A program made the translations under genes and the position numbers. A DNA stretch of 64,000 bases, from NCBI RefSeq assembly GCF_012911605.1, contig NZ_JAAMPT010000207.1, forward strand, positions 1-64,000. Reading direction: 5' to 3'. The notes below the pieces were generated by a model. That model had not been told where the DNA came from. It searched no databases and saw only the letters and a program-made list of their open reading frames with translations. This stretch comes from Flavobacterium solisilvae (lineage in GTDB: Bacteria; Bacteroidota; Bacteroidia; Flavobacteriales; Flavobacteriaceae). Positions 43,558 through 51,600 of the stretch are shown here, in pieces (within the stretch, counting starts at the first letter, position 1; each line of letters begins with the position of its first letter).

Positions 43558-43842
43558 TTATAATACGTCTCTAATTTCGGGAGTTTTGTCAAAAACACTT
43601 TTAGCAAATGGACACAAGGGTAATATCTTTATTCCTTTTTCTCTGGCAAAATCTACGGCTTTCATCACCATCATTTTACCAAAACCTTTGCCATTATTGC
43701 CGGGGTTTACCTCAGTGTGGTCAATGATGATTTTATCTTCACCAGCAAAAACAAAAGTCATCTTAGCTTCTTGTTTTCCTGCTACTTCTATATAGAAATA
43801 ACCTTTGTTACCTTCTATTTTTAGTTGTGCTTTGTTGTCCAT
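43558..43842 (-). CDS. Small GNAT-like N-acetyltransferase (YjdJ-like)
   Basis: 94 residues, matching the short N-acetyltransferase family in which DHTEVNPGNNGKGFGKMMVMKAVDFAR provides the acetyl-CoA loop (GNNGKGFGK) and KILPLCPFAKSVF closes the fold. This family co-occurs with YjdI-type proteins, also present in this operon. The substrate is unknown. It starts 61 bases after the pirin stop and lies upstream of OsmC. Confidence 0.9.
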   Translation of the reverse strand: MDNKAQLKIEGNKGYFYIEVAGKQEAKMTFVFAGEDKIIIDHTEVNPGNNGKGFGKMMVMKAVDFAREKGIKILPLCPFAKSVFDKTPEIRDVL

Positions 43843-43902
43843 TTTGTTACTTATTTGTTTTGTTTTTTAACTGAATACTAAAAACTGTTTACTGAACACT
43901 AT

Positions 43903-44619
43903 TTACTGCTCCATCGGAACTTCCATCAACAAAAATTTGGCATCGGTAGAAGCCTTAATCTCTAAGGTCTCAAAATCGGTAATGCCCAGTCCGTCGCGGG
44001 TTTCTAATTCTTGTCCGTCAACAGTAATGGTTCCCGAAATCACAAAAACATACATCCCGTTACCCGCTTTTTTCAACCGATACGTTTTAGCAAAATCTTT
44101 ATCAAAATCAGCCAAAAAGAACCACGCATCTTGATGTATCCAAACGCCTTCATCATCAGCATTTGGCGAAAGAATTTGTGCAAAATCATTTTTTTGTTTT
44201 GTTACGTCAAGCGTAATTTGTTGGTAGCGTGGCTCCACATTTCTGTATTTTGGAAACAACCAAATTTGAAACAACTTAGTCTGCTGGTCAGCATTGGGGT
44301 TAAACTCACTATGTTGAATACCCGTTCCAGCACTCATCACCTGAACATCGCCCGTTTTTATCGTAGCCGCATTGCCCATGCTGTCTTTGTGAGCCAAATC
44401 ACCTTCTAATGGAATTGTAATAATTTCCATATTATCGTGCGGATGCGTTCCAAAACCCATTCCAGCAGCAACAGTGTCGTCGTTCAAAACGCGTAACACT
44501 CCAAACTGAACTCTGTCCGGATTGTACCAACTTGCAAAACTGAAACTATGATAGGCATTTAACCATCCGTGATTAGCATGACCACGAGTATTGGCTTTGT
44601 GTAAAACTGTATTTTTCAT
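43903..44619 (-). CDS. Pirin family protein
   Basis: 238 residues, bicupin. Metal-binding His residues in the first cupin: GTHPHDNMEIITI (about 57-69) and GIQHSEFN (about 98-105). Members act as quercetinase-like dioxygenases or transcriptional cofactors; which applies here is unknown. It is the first gene of the five-gene operon. A TACCTTTG element and a 16-bp near-palindrome lie upstream. Confidence 0.93.
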   Translation of the reverse strand: MKNTVLHKANTRGHANHGWLNAYHSFSFASWYNPDRVQFGVLRVLNDDTVAAGMGFGTHPHDNMEIITIPLEGDLAHKDSMGNAATIKTGDVQVMSAGTGIQHSEFNPNADQQTKLFQIWLFPKYRNVEPRYQQITLDVTKQKNDFAQILSPNADDEGVWIHQDAWFFLADFDKDFAKTYRLKKAGNGMYVFVISGTITVDGQELETRDGLGITDFETLEIKASTDAKFLLMEVPMEQ

Positions 44620-44648
44620 AATATATAAAGGTATTAATTATTATGATA

Positions 44649-44656
44649 CAAAGGTA
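44649..44656 (-). promoter_or_regulatory. Candidate -7 element (TACCTTTG) for the pirin operon
   Basis: Minus-strand TACCTTTG fits TAnnTTTG, 30 bases before the ATG. There is no TTTG 19 bases upstream, so activation by a regulator is plausible. Confidence 0.5.
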
Positions 44657-44678
44657 CACCCGCCACTATCCATTTGTA

Positions 44679-44694
44679 CTTAACCTAGATTAAG
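44679..44694. promoter_or_regulatory. Candidate operator: near-palindrome CTTAACCTAGATTAAG
   Basis: Arms CTTAA and TTAAG around CTAG; only one pair is imperfect. It is just upstream of the -33 region of the pirin operon promoter, where an activator site would be expected. The neighbouring Crp/Fnr regulator is one possible binder. Confidence 0.4.
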
Positions 44695-44888
44695 AAAGTA
44701 AAGAAAGCCAGCAAAAATCATTAGTATAAGCCTAAAAATAACCCAGCGTTTTGCTAATAAAAACACTACTACAGACTATTTTTTTCCAAAGTAATACAAC
44801 AGCCTTGCCCAAGTTTTTTTAATCAAAAAAAATCGCTCTACCCATAAACACTCACTTAATCATAATATTGCAATATTTCGGGATGCTT

Positions 44889-45120
44889 CCCGAAGCCAGC
44901 GGTATCTATCCCCAAGCCAGCGGTATCCATCCCGAAGCTAGCGGTATTCATCCCGAAGCCAGCGGTATTTATCCCCAAAGCTACGGTATTGATACCAAAA
45001 CCTTTGGGGAGTTCCCCGAAACCTTCGGGGCGTAACCCGAAACCTTTGGGGAGTTCCCCGAAACTCTCGGGGCGTAACCCGAAACCTTCGGGGCGTAACC
45101 CGAAACTCTCGGGGCGTAAC
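44889..45120. repeat. Tandem array of eleven 21-bp units
   Basis: Two sub-arrays with the same 21-bp period. Five units (44889-44993) begin CCCGAAGCCAGC and end GGTAT plus a variable 4-base end. One A (44994) follows, then six units (44995-45120) begin CCGAAACCTTCGGGG or variants and end CGTAAC or AGTTCC. The second type contains a small hairpin per unit (CCCGAA / TTCGGG). The GC content is higher than in the surroundings. It directly follows the crp/fnr stop. No spacers exist, so it is not CRISPR. The 21-bp period is a multiple of three and two DNA turns; coding potential is ambiguous (see findings). Confidence 0.9.
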
Positions 45121-45129
45121 CCAAAGGTG

Positions 45130-45705
45130 TTATTTTTTTAACAGTCGGCTTTTCATTTTGCTAAAAAACTCTGGGGTAACGCCTATATAGGACGCAATTT
45201 GTTTCTGAGGTACACGCTGAATGATGGTTGGGTAGCGTTTGCAAAATTTATCAAAACGTTCTTCGGCAGTAAGACTAAGGTTGTCCATCAATCGTTCTTG
45301 GTGGGCTACGAGCGAGTTTTCGGTAAGAATTCTAAAGAAGCGTTCTAGCTTTGGAATTTGAGTAAAGAGTTCGTTTTGGTTTTCTCTTGAAAGTAAAACT
45401 ACTTCGGCATCTTCAAGAACTTCAATGAAAAGGTTGCCGGGTTTTTGGGAAATTAAACTATACATGTCGCCAATCCACCAGCCTTCGCAGGCAAAACTCA
45501 ACACGTGTTCTACTATATTATCATTGATGTTGAAACTGCGCAACAAACCCCAATTGACGAAAAAAGAATACTGGCTTATCTCCCCAGCGTTTACAAGGAC
45601 GGTTTTAGCCTTATACGTTTTAATTTCTATTTTAGACAAAAAAAGTAACTCTTCCTCGGGAGAAAGCGTTACTATTTTGTTGATGTTTTCAAGGATTTGT
45701 GCCAA
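45130..45705 (-). CDS. Crp/Fnr family transcriptional regulator
   Basis: 191 residues from a TTG start at 45705. The longer in-frame reading starts inside the upstream DUF6370 gene and is not plausible. Cyclic-nucleotide-binding-like beta roll (about 15-110; AGEISQYSFFVNWGLLR) and a C-terminal helix-turn-helix region (about 145-190: KQIASYIGVTPEFFSKMKSRLLKK). It lacks obvious Fe-S cysteines of Fnr. It is the third gene of purT-DUF6370-crp (2-base gap). It may regulate the divergent or adjacent stress operon, but that is speculation. Confidence 0.85.
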   Translation of the reverse strand: MAQILENINKIVTLSPEEELLFLSKIEIKTYKAKTVLVNAGEISQYSFFVNWGLLRSFNINDNIVEHVLSFACEGWWIGDMYSLISQKPGNLFIEVLEDAEVVLLSRENQNELFTQIPKLERFFRILTENSLVAHQERLMDNLSLTAEERFDKFCKRYPTIIQRVPQKQIASYIGVTPEFFSKMKSRLLKK

Positions 45706-45707
45706 AA

Positions 45708-46034
45708 TTATTTCTTTTGCGGAAGTAATTTGAACTGCGACACTACAAACTTGTTGTTTTTTACTTCGCCCACAACTTCGGCTTGACGGATAGCGGAGCA
45801 AAAGCCATCGTGTGCATGGGCATCGCCATGCTTGTTGATGTCGGTTCCTTCTACAAAGTAGCTTTTACCGTCTATTCGAACAGCAAGGTCACATCCTGGT
45901 TTGTCTTTCATCCCAAACTGGCATTGCCCGCAAGATGCTTCCACTACTTGGGGTTTTTGTTCAGTCTTTTTTTCTTGTGCATTCATCGATGCCGTTCCGA
46001 TAAGGAAGAAGGCAACAGTTATTATTTTTTTCAT
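45708..46034 (-). CDS. DUF6370 family secreted protein
   Basis: 108 residues. Signal peptide (1-19, ending ASMNA), then VEASCGQCQFGMKDKPGCDLAVRIDGKSYFVEG, HGDAHAHDGFCSAIRQAEV. The Cys residues in CGQCQFG, GC and FC suggest metal or disulfide binding. The family is uncharacterised and typical of Bacteroidota. It is encoded 3 bases after purT and 2 bases before crp. Confidence 0.87.
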   Translation of the reverse strand: MKKIITVAFFLIGTASMNAQEKKTEQKPQVVEASCGQCQFGMKDKPGCDLAVRIDGKSYFVEGTDINKHGDAHAHDGFCSAIRQAEVVGEVKNNKFVVSQFKLLPQKK

Positions 46035-46037
46035 GGT

Positions 46038-47204
46038 TTATGAATTTATGGTTACTAATTGTGCTGCTGTTTTGGCTCGTTCTACTACCTCTTCAATAGA
46101 AGTGTCCAAGGTGTCGCTGGTTAAAACAACGCCCATTCTTCTGTATGGTCTTGAAGTAGGTTTTCCAAAGATACGAAAATCGGTTTTAGGTAGTGCAGCT
46201 ACGGTATCAATCCCCGCGTAGGTGGGATGGTTTGAGTTTTCAGCTGCCAAAATCACGGCGCTGGCACCCTTTTTTTCTAAGGTAATTTCAAAAATTGGTA
46301 AACTTAAAATAGCTCTAAGATGGAGTTCAAATTCGTTGAAGTTTTGAGTTCCAGCCAGTGTAACCATTCCGGTATCGTGTGGTCTTGGTGACAATTCTGA
46401 GAAATAAACACCGTCATCGGCCAAGAAAAATTCTACCCCAAAAATTCCTGCGCCGCCAAGGGCTTCGGTTACTTTTTCTGCCATATCTTGGGCTTCGAAC
46501 AAGTCTTTGTCGGAAATTCTAGCGGGTTGCCAACTTTCTTGATAATCACCGCGTTCTTGTCTATGACCAATGGGTGCGCAAAAAAGCGTAGGCAAACCGT
46601 TGTTTTGGGTTACGGTCAAGAGGGTAATCTCTGAATTAAATTTTACAAACGCTTCCACGATAACTTCAACCACATCGCCGCGCGAACCTTCTACAGCATA
46701 GTTCCAAGCTTTGATTATGTCTTCTTGAGATTTTATAGTCGATTGACCTTTTCCTGATGAGCTCATTAGGGGTTTAATCACACACGGAATTCCAACTTCT
46801 GCCACGGCTTTTTGTAGCTCTTCGGCTGAGGTGGCATAGCGGTAATTGGCAGTTTTAAGTCCTAGTTCTTTAGCTGCAAGGTCGCGGATGGCTTTTCGGT
46901 TCATAGTAAAATTGGCCGCTTTTGCCGATGGAACTACGGTAATGCCTTGTTTTTCGTAGTCATAAAAACGCTCGGTTCTTATGGCTTCAATTTCGGGAAC
47001 AATAAAGTCGGGATTGTGTTTGGCTACAATTCGGTCGAGTTCTGCTCCATCAAGCATGTTGATGACTTCAAACCCGTGAGCCACTTGCATAGCTGGAGCG
47101 TTTTCATAACTGTCAACTGCAATAATGGTTTGCCCAATGCGTTGTGCTGCAATGACGAATTCTTTTCCAAGTTCGCCTGAGCCAAGTAGTAGTATTTTTG
47201 ACAT
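46038..47204 (-). CDS. purT: Formate-dependent phosphoribosylglycinamide formyltransferase
   Basis: 388 residues, ATP-grasp enzyme. N-terminal [20 protein letters not shown] (3-22), central ATP-grasp ([15 protein letters not shown], about 142-156), and [14 protein letters not shown] (about 268-281). It formylates GAR with formate and ATP in purine synthesis. It is first in the purT-DUF6370-crp operon. The AAACCATTAAG-type repeat lies just upstream of its start (47219-47283). Confidence 0.96.
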   Translation of the reverse strand: MSKILLLGSGELGKEFVIAAQRIGQTIIAVDSYENAPAMQVAHGFEVINMLDGAELDRIVAKHNPDFIVPEIEAIRTERFYDYEKQGITVVPSAKAANFTMNRKAIRDLAAKELGLKTANYRYATSAEELQKAVAEVGIPCVIKPLMSSSGKGQSTIKSQEDIIKAWNYAVEGSRGDVVEVIVEAFVKFNSEITLLTVTQNNGLPTLFCAPIGHRQERGDYQESWQPARISDKDLFEAQDMAEKVTEALGGAGIFGVEFFLADDGVYFSELSPRPHDTGMVTLAGTQNFNEFELHLRAILSLPIFEITLEKKGASAVILAAENSNHPTYAGIDTVAALPKTDFRIFGKPTSRPYRRMGVVLTSDTLDTSIEEVVERAKTAAQLVTINS

Positions 47205-47218
47205 TTGGATATTATTTT

Positions 47219-47283
47219 AAACCATTAAGGTATTAAGAAAATTAAGATTTTACACTTAATGAAACTTAATACCTTATTGGTTT
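47219..47283. repeat. AAACCATTAAG-type inverted repeat, copy 1
   Basis: AAACCATTAAGGTATTAAG (47219-47237) pairs with CTTAATACCTTATTGGTTT (47265-47283), one mismatch in 19. It lies between purT and the aminotransferase gene. A second, related copy is at 48527-48587, so the aminotransferase gene is flanked by both. Confidence 0.8.
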
Positions 47284-47305
47284 TGTTTGTGAAAATTATG
47301 TCTCT

Positions 47306-48493
47306 TTATGCTAAAGCTTCTTTTATTCTTCTCATGGCTTCGGTAAGTTGTTCTTCGCTGGTGGCATAAGAAAAACGGATGCAGTTTGGATTGCCAAAAG
47401 CGTCTCCAGTTACCGTGGCAACATTAGCTTCGGATAGTAAGTACATCGAGAAATCGTCGGCATTGTTGATTACTGTTCCGCGCAATGTTTTTCCAAAAAA
47501 CGAGGAAACATCTGGGAAAACGTAGAATGCACCTTCGGGAACGTTGATTTTCAATCCCGGAATTTCTTTGATTAATCCCACTACTAAATCGCGACGGCTT
47601 TTGAAGGCGGCAACCATTTCGTTCAATACGCTTGGATCAGCATCAACGGCAGTAATGGTAGCTCTTTGTGCGATAGAATTGGCTCCAGAGGTTACTTGTC
47701 CTTGCATTTTGGTACAAGCTTTTGCGATAAATTCTGGTGCGCCAATGTAACCAATTCTCCAACCAGTCATGGCAAAAGCTTTGGCAACTCCGTTTACGGT
47801 AATCGTTCTTTCAAACATTCCAGGAATGGAAGCCATGCTGCAAAATGTTCCCGAGAAATTGATGTGTTCGTAGATTTCGTCGGCAACAACGTATATGTTT
47901 GGGTATTTTTTCAAGACTTCGGCAATGGCTGTAAATTCTTCGCGAGAATAAACAGAACCACTAGGATTACAAGGCGAACTGTACCAAATCATTTTAGTTT
48001 TTGGTGTGATTGCTGCTTCTAATTGTTGTGGTGTGATTTTGAAATCGTTTTCTATTGAAGTAGACACTTCCACAGGAATACCGCCCGACATTTTTATAAT
48101 TTCTGAATAGGAAACCCAATATGGTGCAGGAAGAATTACCTCGTCGCCATCGTTAATCATGCATTGAGCAACGTTGTATAACGATTGTTTTGCTCCGGTA
48201 GAAACTACAATGTTTGCCGGTTTGTAATCTAAATTGTTATCGCGTTTGAATTTTCTGCAAATGGCTTCTTTTAATTCAAGATAACCATCAACGGGTGAAT
48301 AGGTTGAGTAGTTTTCGTCGATGGCTTTTTTGGCAGCTTCTTTGATAAAATCGGGTGTATTGAAATCGGGTTCACCCAAACTTAAGCTGATGATGTCTTT
48401 TCCTTGTGCTTTTAATTCTCTTGCCAATGCTGCCATTGCCAAGGTTTGAGATGTAGAAAGATTGTTAATTCTGTCTGATAATCCGTTGCTCAT
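47306..48493 (-). CDS. PLP-dependent aminotransferase (class I/II, aspartate aminotransferase-like)
   Basis: 395 residues. PLP lysine Lys238 in NGVAKAFAMTGWRIGY; substrate Arg in the C-terminal CIRFSYATSEEQL; nucleotide-like NPSGSVYSREE (about 176-186). This is the Bacteroidota aspartate/aromatic aminotransferase subgroup I-gamma. It transfers amino groups between aspartate and 2-oxoglutarate or similar. It is flanked on both sides by the AAACCATTAAG repeat family. Confidence 0.94.
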   Translation of the reverse strand: MSNGLSDRINNLSTSQTLAMAALARELKAQGKDIISLSLGEPDFNTPDFIKEAAKKAIDENYSTYSPVDGYLELKEAICRKFKRDNNLDYKPANIVVSTGAKQSLYNVAQCMINDGDEVILPAPYWVSYSEIIKMSGGIPVEVSTSIENDFKITPQQLEAAITPKTKMIWYSSPCNPSGSVYSREEFTAIAEVLKKYPNIYVVADEIYEHINFSGTFCSMASIPGMFERTITVNGVAKAFAMTGWRIGYIGAPEFIAKACTKMQGQVTSGANSIAQRATITAVDADPSVLNEMVAAFKSRRDLVVGLIKEIPGLKINVPEGAFYVFPDVSSFFGKTLRGTVINNADDFSMYLLSEANVATVTGDAFGNPNCIRFSYATSEEQLTEAMRRIKEALA

Positions 48494-48526
48494 TGTTGTG
48501 TTGTTGTAAATTATTGTTTAAATAGT

Positions 48527-48587
48527 AAACCATTAAGAATGTAAGAAAGGTAAGGTTTGAACTTATTGACTTCATTCTTAATGGTTT
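48527..48587. repeat. AAACCATTAAG-type inverted repeat, copy 2
   Basis: Perfect 15-bp arms AAACCATTAAGAATG (48527-48541) and CATTCTTAATGGTTT (48573-48587), 31-base loop. The first 11 bases match the outer arm of copy 1 at 47219. Confidence 0.85.
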
Positions 48588-48606
48588 GTAATTTTTTTTG
48601 TCCTTA

Positions 48607-49701
48607 TTAAGCTAACTGTGGCTGTTTTCCAAGTTCTTTTAAATGTTTGAAATGTGATATGATAGCTTCTCGTGTTGTTTTAAATTCGTAGTAAGGAAGT
48701 TCACATTCTTTGGCTGTTTGTTTTACAATTTCGGCTATTTTCCCGTAGTGAATATGACTAATATTTGGGAAAATGTGATGCTCAATTTGGTGGTTTAATC
48801 CGCCAGTATAGTAGTTGATTAACCAATTTTTTGGAGCAAAATTTGCGGTGGTGTATAATTGGTGAATTGCCCAAGTGTTTTCCATTTCTCCGTTTTCATC
48901 AGGAATAGGATTGTGCGTATCTTCTACAACGTGTGCCAATTGAAATACAACACTAAGGATAACTCCAGCGGTATAATGCATTACTAAAAATCCTAGTAAA
49001 ACTTTCCACCATGTAATTCCTAATACCATTGGAATAACTAACCAAATTGAGAAGTAGATAACTTTTGTAATCACTAAAGTTGTCCAACGGATAGCAGGTT
49101 TTTTAAATTCACCATACGATAAATTTCTTTTCAAATAGCGTTTCATTTGAAGGAAATCAGTAGTGATTGCCCAATTGAAAGTTAATAAACCATAAAGAAA
49201 AACAGAATAGAAATGTTGAAATTTGTGGTGTTTGTACCATTTTGCTTCTTTGGTAAAACGTAGAATTCTTCCTGCTTCTAAATCTTCATCGTGACCAAGA
49301 ATATTGGTGTAAGTATGGTGTAAAACATTGTGTTGTACTTGCCAATTGTAAACATTTCCAGCAAGAATGTAAATGCTTCCGCCCATGATTTTATTTAACC
49401 AAGATTTACTAGAGTAGGAACCGTGATTTCCGTCGTGCATTACGTTCATTCCAACGCCAGCCATTCCAATTCCAATAACAATGTTTAATAACAAGTAAAC
49501 CCAAAAAGGCATATCCATTGCCAATAAAAAGAAATATGGCGTTAGGAAAATGCTAAACATCACTATGGTTTTTAAATGCAGTTTCCAGTTTCCAGTCTTT
49601 TTTAAATTGTTTTCTTTAAAGTATGCGTTTACACGAGAATTCAACGTTCTAAAGAATTTTAAGCTGTCTTTAGTTGAAAATGTAGGTGATGTGTTATTCA
49701 T
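48607..49701 (-). CDS. Membrane fatty acid desaturase (front-end type)
   Basis: 364 residues with four or more membrane segments and three His boxes: HDGNH (89-93), HNVLHH (124-129) and QIEHH (305-309). The QIEHH third box is typical of front-end or delta-6-like desaturases, though regiospecificity cannot be determined. Diiron enzyme using acyl chains in membranes. Promoter-like TACATTTG is at 49724-49731. Divergent from rsmG. Confidence 0.93.
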   Translation of the reverse strand: MNNTSPTFSTKDSLKFFRTLNSRVNAYFKENNLKKTGNWKLHLKTIVMFSIFLTPYFFLLAMDMPFWVYLLLNIVIGIGMAGVGMNVMHDGNHGSYSSKSWLNKIMGGSIYILAGNVYNWQVQHNVLHHTYTNILGHDEDLEAGRILRFTKEAKWYKHHKFQHFYSVFLYGLLTFNWAITTDFLQMKRYLKRNLSYGEFKKPAIRWTTLVITKVIYFSIWLVIPMVLGITWWKVLLGFLVMHYTAGVILSVVFQLAHVVEDTHNPIPDENGEMENTWAIHQLYTTANFAPKNWLINYYTGGLNHQIEHHIFPNISHIHYGKIAEIVKQTAKECELPYYEFKTTREAIISHFKHLKELGKQPQLA

Positions 49702-49723
49702 ATTGTGTATTCAAAATTTTTCC

Positions 49724-49731
49724 CAAATGTA
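49724..49731 (-). promoter_or_regulatory. Candidate -7 element (TACATTTG) for the desaturase gene
   Basis: Fits TAnnTTTG on the minus strand, 23 bases before the ATG; the -33 region has GTTT rather than TTTG. Confidence 0.5.
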
Positions 49732-49785
49732 ATTATTATAATTTTTTTAAAACTGATATTAGTCATTTTTTATCAACTAAAACAG

Positions 49786-49793
49786 TATTTTTG
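49786..49793 (+). promoter_or_regulatory. Candidate -7 element (TATTTTTG) for rsmG
   Basis: Fits TAnnTTTG, 17 bases before the ATG; a TTTG at -33 is not evident. Confidence 0.45.
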
Positions 49794-49809
49794 TTGAAAA
49801 ATAGAATTC

Positions 49810-50439
49810 ATGGAAGAAATTATCAAACAATTTCCTAACCTTACTGATAATCAAGTACAACAATTTCAAAAACTAGAAGCATTATATCACGATTGGAATG
49901 CTAAAATCAATGTGATTTCTAGAAAAGATATAGACGAATTATATACCAAACACGTTTTACATTCGTTGGCTATTGCAAAAGTTCAACCCTTTGAACCCGG
50001 AACATTTGTTCTTGACGTTGGAACTGGTGGTGGTTTTCCTGGAATTCCGTTAGCGATTTTATTTCCGGAAACCCGATTTTTCCTGATTGATGTTATTGCC
50101 AAAAAAATAAAAGTGGTTCAAGCAGTTGCCGATGCATTGGAACTAAAAAATGTAAAAGCAGAACAGCTGCGTGCTGAAAATGTAAAAGGCGATTTTGATT
50201 TTATTGTAAGTCGTGCTGTGACGAATATGCCCGATTTTTATTCTTGGGTTAAAGACAAAATCAAAAAGCAAAATAAACACGAATTAAAAAACGGAATCCT
50301 ATATCTAAAAGGCGGCGATTTAACCGAAGAATTGGCTGCTTTCCCTAAAGCTACTGAATATAATATTTCAAATTTTTTCTCAGATGAATTTTTTGAAACT
50401 AAAAAAGTGGTTCATTTGCCGCTAAAGTTTAAAGCATAA
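49810..50439 (+). CDS. rsmG: 16S rRNA (guanine(527)-N7)-methyltransferase
   Basis: 209 residues. SAM motif FVLDVGTGGGFPGIPLAI (about 66-83), then FFLIDVIAKKIKVV and SRAVTNM. It methylates G527 of 16S rRNA. It is monocistronic and ends at a bidirectional terminator. Confidence 0.96.
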   Translation: MEEIIKQFPNLTDNQVQQFQKLEALYHDWNAKINVISRKDIDELYTKHVLHSLAIAKVQPFEPGTFVLDVGTGGGFPGIPLAILFPETRFFLIDVIAKKIKVVQAVADALELKNVKAEQLRAENVKGDFDFIVSRAVTNMPDFYSWVKDKIKKQNKHELKNGILYLKGGDLTEELAAFPKATEYNISNFFSDEFFETKKVVHLPLKFKA

Positions 50440-50440
50440 A

Positions 50441-50466
50441 AAAACGCTCAACCGAGCGTTTTTTTA
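50441..50466. terminator. Bidirectional terminator between rsmG and the T9SS type A gene
   Basis: Stem AAAACGCTC / GAGCGTTTT with a 4-base loop (AACC) and A/T tracts on both sides. Confidence 0.88.
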
Positions 50467-51489
50467 TTGTTTGTTAACTTTTTTTGTGATGCTTTTTTCC
50501 TGGTCAAAAATTCTTATTAAGTAAATTCCTTTGTTTAAATTGGTTTGTATTTGATAATTTTCATCAATAGTTTGATTTGTTTTTGTGATAATTTCTTTTC
50601 CAAGCATATCGATTATTTGAACGGTTGCATTATCAATATTTTGCGGAGAATAAATTGTAATGTAATCTGCTACAGGGTTTTGAATTGAAATGTTTTCTAA
50701 TTTGTTTTTGTTACTTTCTAGAAGTGAACCTGCAAAAAGTTCTAATGTAGTATTGCTCTCATTTATATTTAAAAGCGAAACTACTGCGTCGGTTTTTATA
50801 CTTCTAAAAATCGGATTGTTATTTCCTAGATTATCGGCATAATAGCTGTAGGTTGTCTGTGTAACAGTTCCAGCATTATTGAAAAAACTGTAGTTTAAAG
50901 AAAGATTTAAAACGGTTTTTAATCGAGTAATGTTTCCAGTGTAAAATCCGCCACTTGTGTTGTTTAAATTCAAAGTTCCATGAGCATCAACGGTTGTTAC
51001 TAATGTTCCAGTAAAAGTTCCCGAATAGGTTGTATAGGTATAATTTCCAGCAACAGTATCGCTGTTAGAATAGCCAAAATTCATTGGAAATAAACCTAAA
51101 GTAGCGTTGTTTGTAGCAAAATTAACAATTAAATCATCGGCAGAAATCCCAGTGATAGAAATAGTGTTAGCTGTATTTTTGGTATACATGTAACCAATGT
51201 TGTTTGTGCTTCCAACGGAACTATTGTTTACTATTACCAAAGTGGTTCCTGGATAAGTTGTGAGTTCGCTAGAAGTTGGAGATTCATAATTTCGTATGGA
51301 ATTACCAATTGAAGTTAAATTAGTAAAATTCCATGTTTGATTAGCGCCAGTTGCAGCATGATCTAGAGGATTTGTACTCGATACGATATCAAACGTAGAG
51401 TTGTCAGCGCCATAAAACGAGTTAATCGGGTTCTGCGCAAAACTTAAAAATGAAATAATAAATAGCGGTAAAAGTAGTTTTGTTTTCAT
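50464..51489 (-). CDS. T9SS type A sorting domain-containing secreted protein
   Basis: 341 residues from the ATG at 51489; the longer ORF start adds residues that are not a signal peptide. Signal MKTKLLLPLFIISFLSFAQ, then a large beta-rich region (about 20-260) that I cannot assign, and a C-terminal Por_Secre_tail (about 265-341: ISIQNPVADYITIYSP, IIDMLGKEII, LNKGIYLIRIFDQEKSITKKV). It is exported across the outer membrane by T9SS and processed. Function of the body is unknown. Confidence 0.87.
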   Translation of the reverse strand: MKTKLLLPLFIISFLSFAQNPINSFYGADNSTFDIVSSTNPLDHAATGANQTWNFTNLTSIGNSIRNYESPTSSELTTYPGTTLVIVNNSSVGSTNNIGYMYTKNTANTISITGISADDLIVNFATNNATLGLFPMNFGYSNSDTVAGNYTYTTYSGTFTGTLVTTVDAHGTLNLNNTSGGFYTGNITRLKTVLNLSLNYSFFNNAGTVTQTTYSYYADNLGNNNPIFRSIKTDAVVSLLNINESNTTLELFAGSLLESNKNKLENISIQNPVADYITIYSPQNIDNATVQIIDMLGKEIITKTNQTIDENYQIQTNLNKGIYLIRIFDQEKSITKKVNKQ

Positions 51490-51536
51490 AGTCTTAAATT
51501 TTAATCTAAGGTACAAAAATTTCATTTTCAAAGCAA

Positions 51537-51568
51537 TAAAAAAAGTCCAAGCTTTCACTTGAACTTTT
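51537..51568 (-). terminator. Terminator after pruA
   Basis: On the minus strand, stem AAAAGTTCAAG / CTTGGACTTTT with one wobble and a 6-base loop, followed by a T run; 33 bases after the pruA stop. Confidence 0.75.
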
Positions 51569-51600
51569 AGGTTTTATTCGTCATAAAGACAAAATTGATT

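Larger units (their letters stand above)
44620..44888. other. Non-coding region upstream of the pirin operon
   Basis: No credible gene longer than about 30 codons is seen. It contains the promoter element, the candidate operator at 44679-44694, and a perfect 14-bp palindrome AATATTGCAATATT at 44864-44877, next to the tandem array that starts at 44889. Confidence 0.7.

Noticed and set aside
44889..45120. CRISPR array
   Set aside because: Units of 21 bp are contiguous and nearly all sequence is repeat; there are no unique spacers and no cas genes nearby.
45706..45801. N-terminal extension of the Crp/Fnr protein
   Set aside because: The extension lies inside the DUF6370 gene in another frame and has no resemblance to the family; TTG at 45705 gives normal length.
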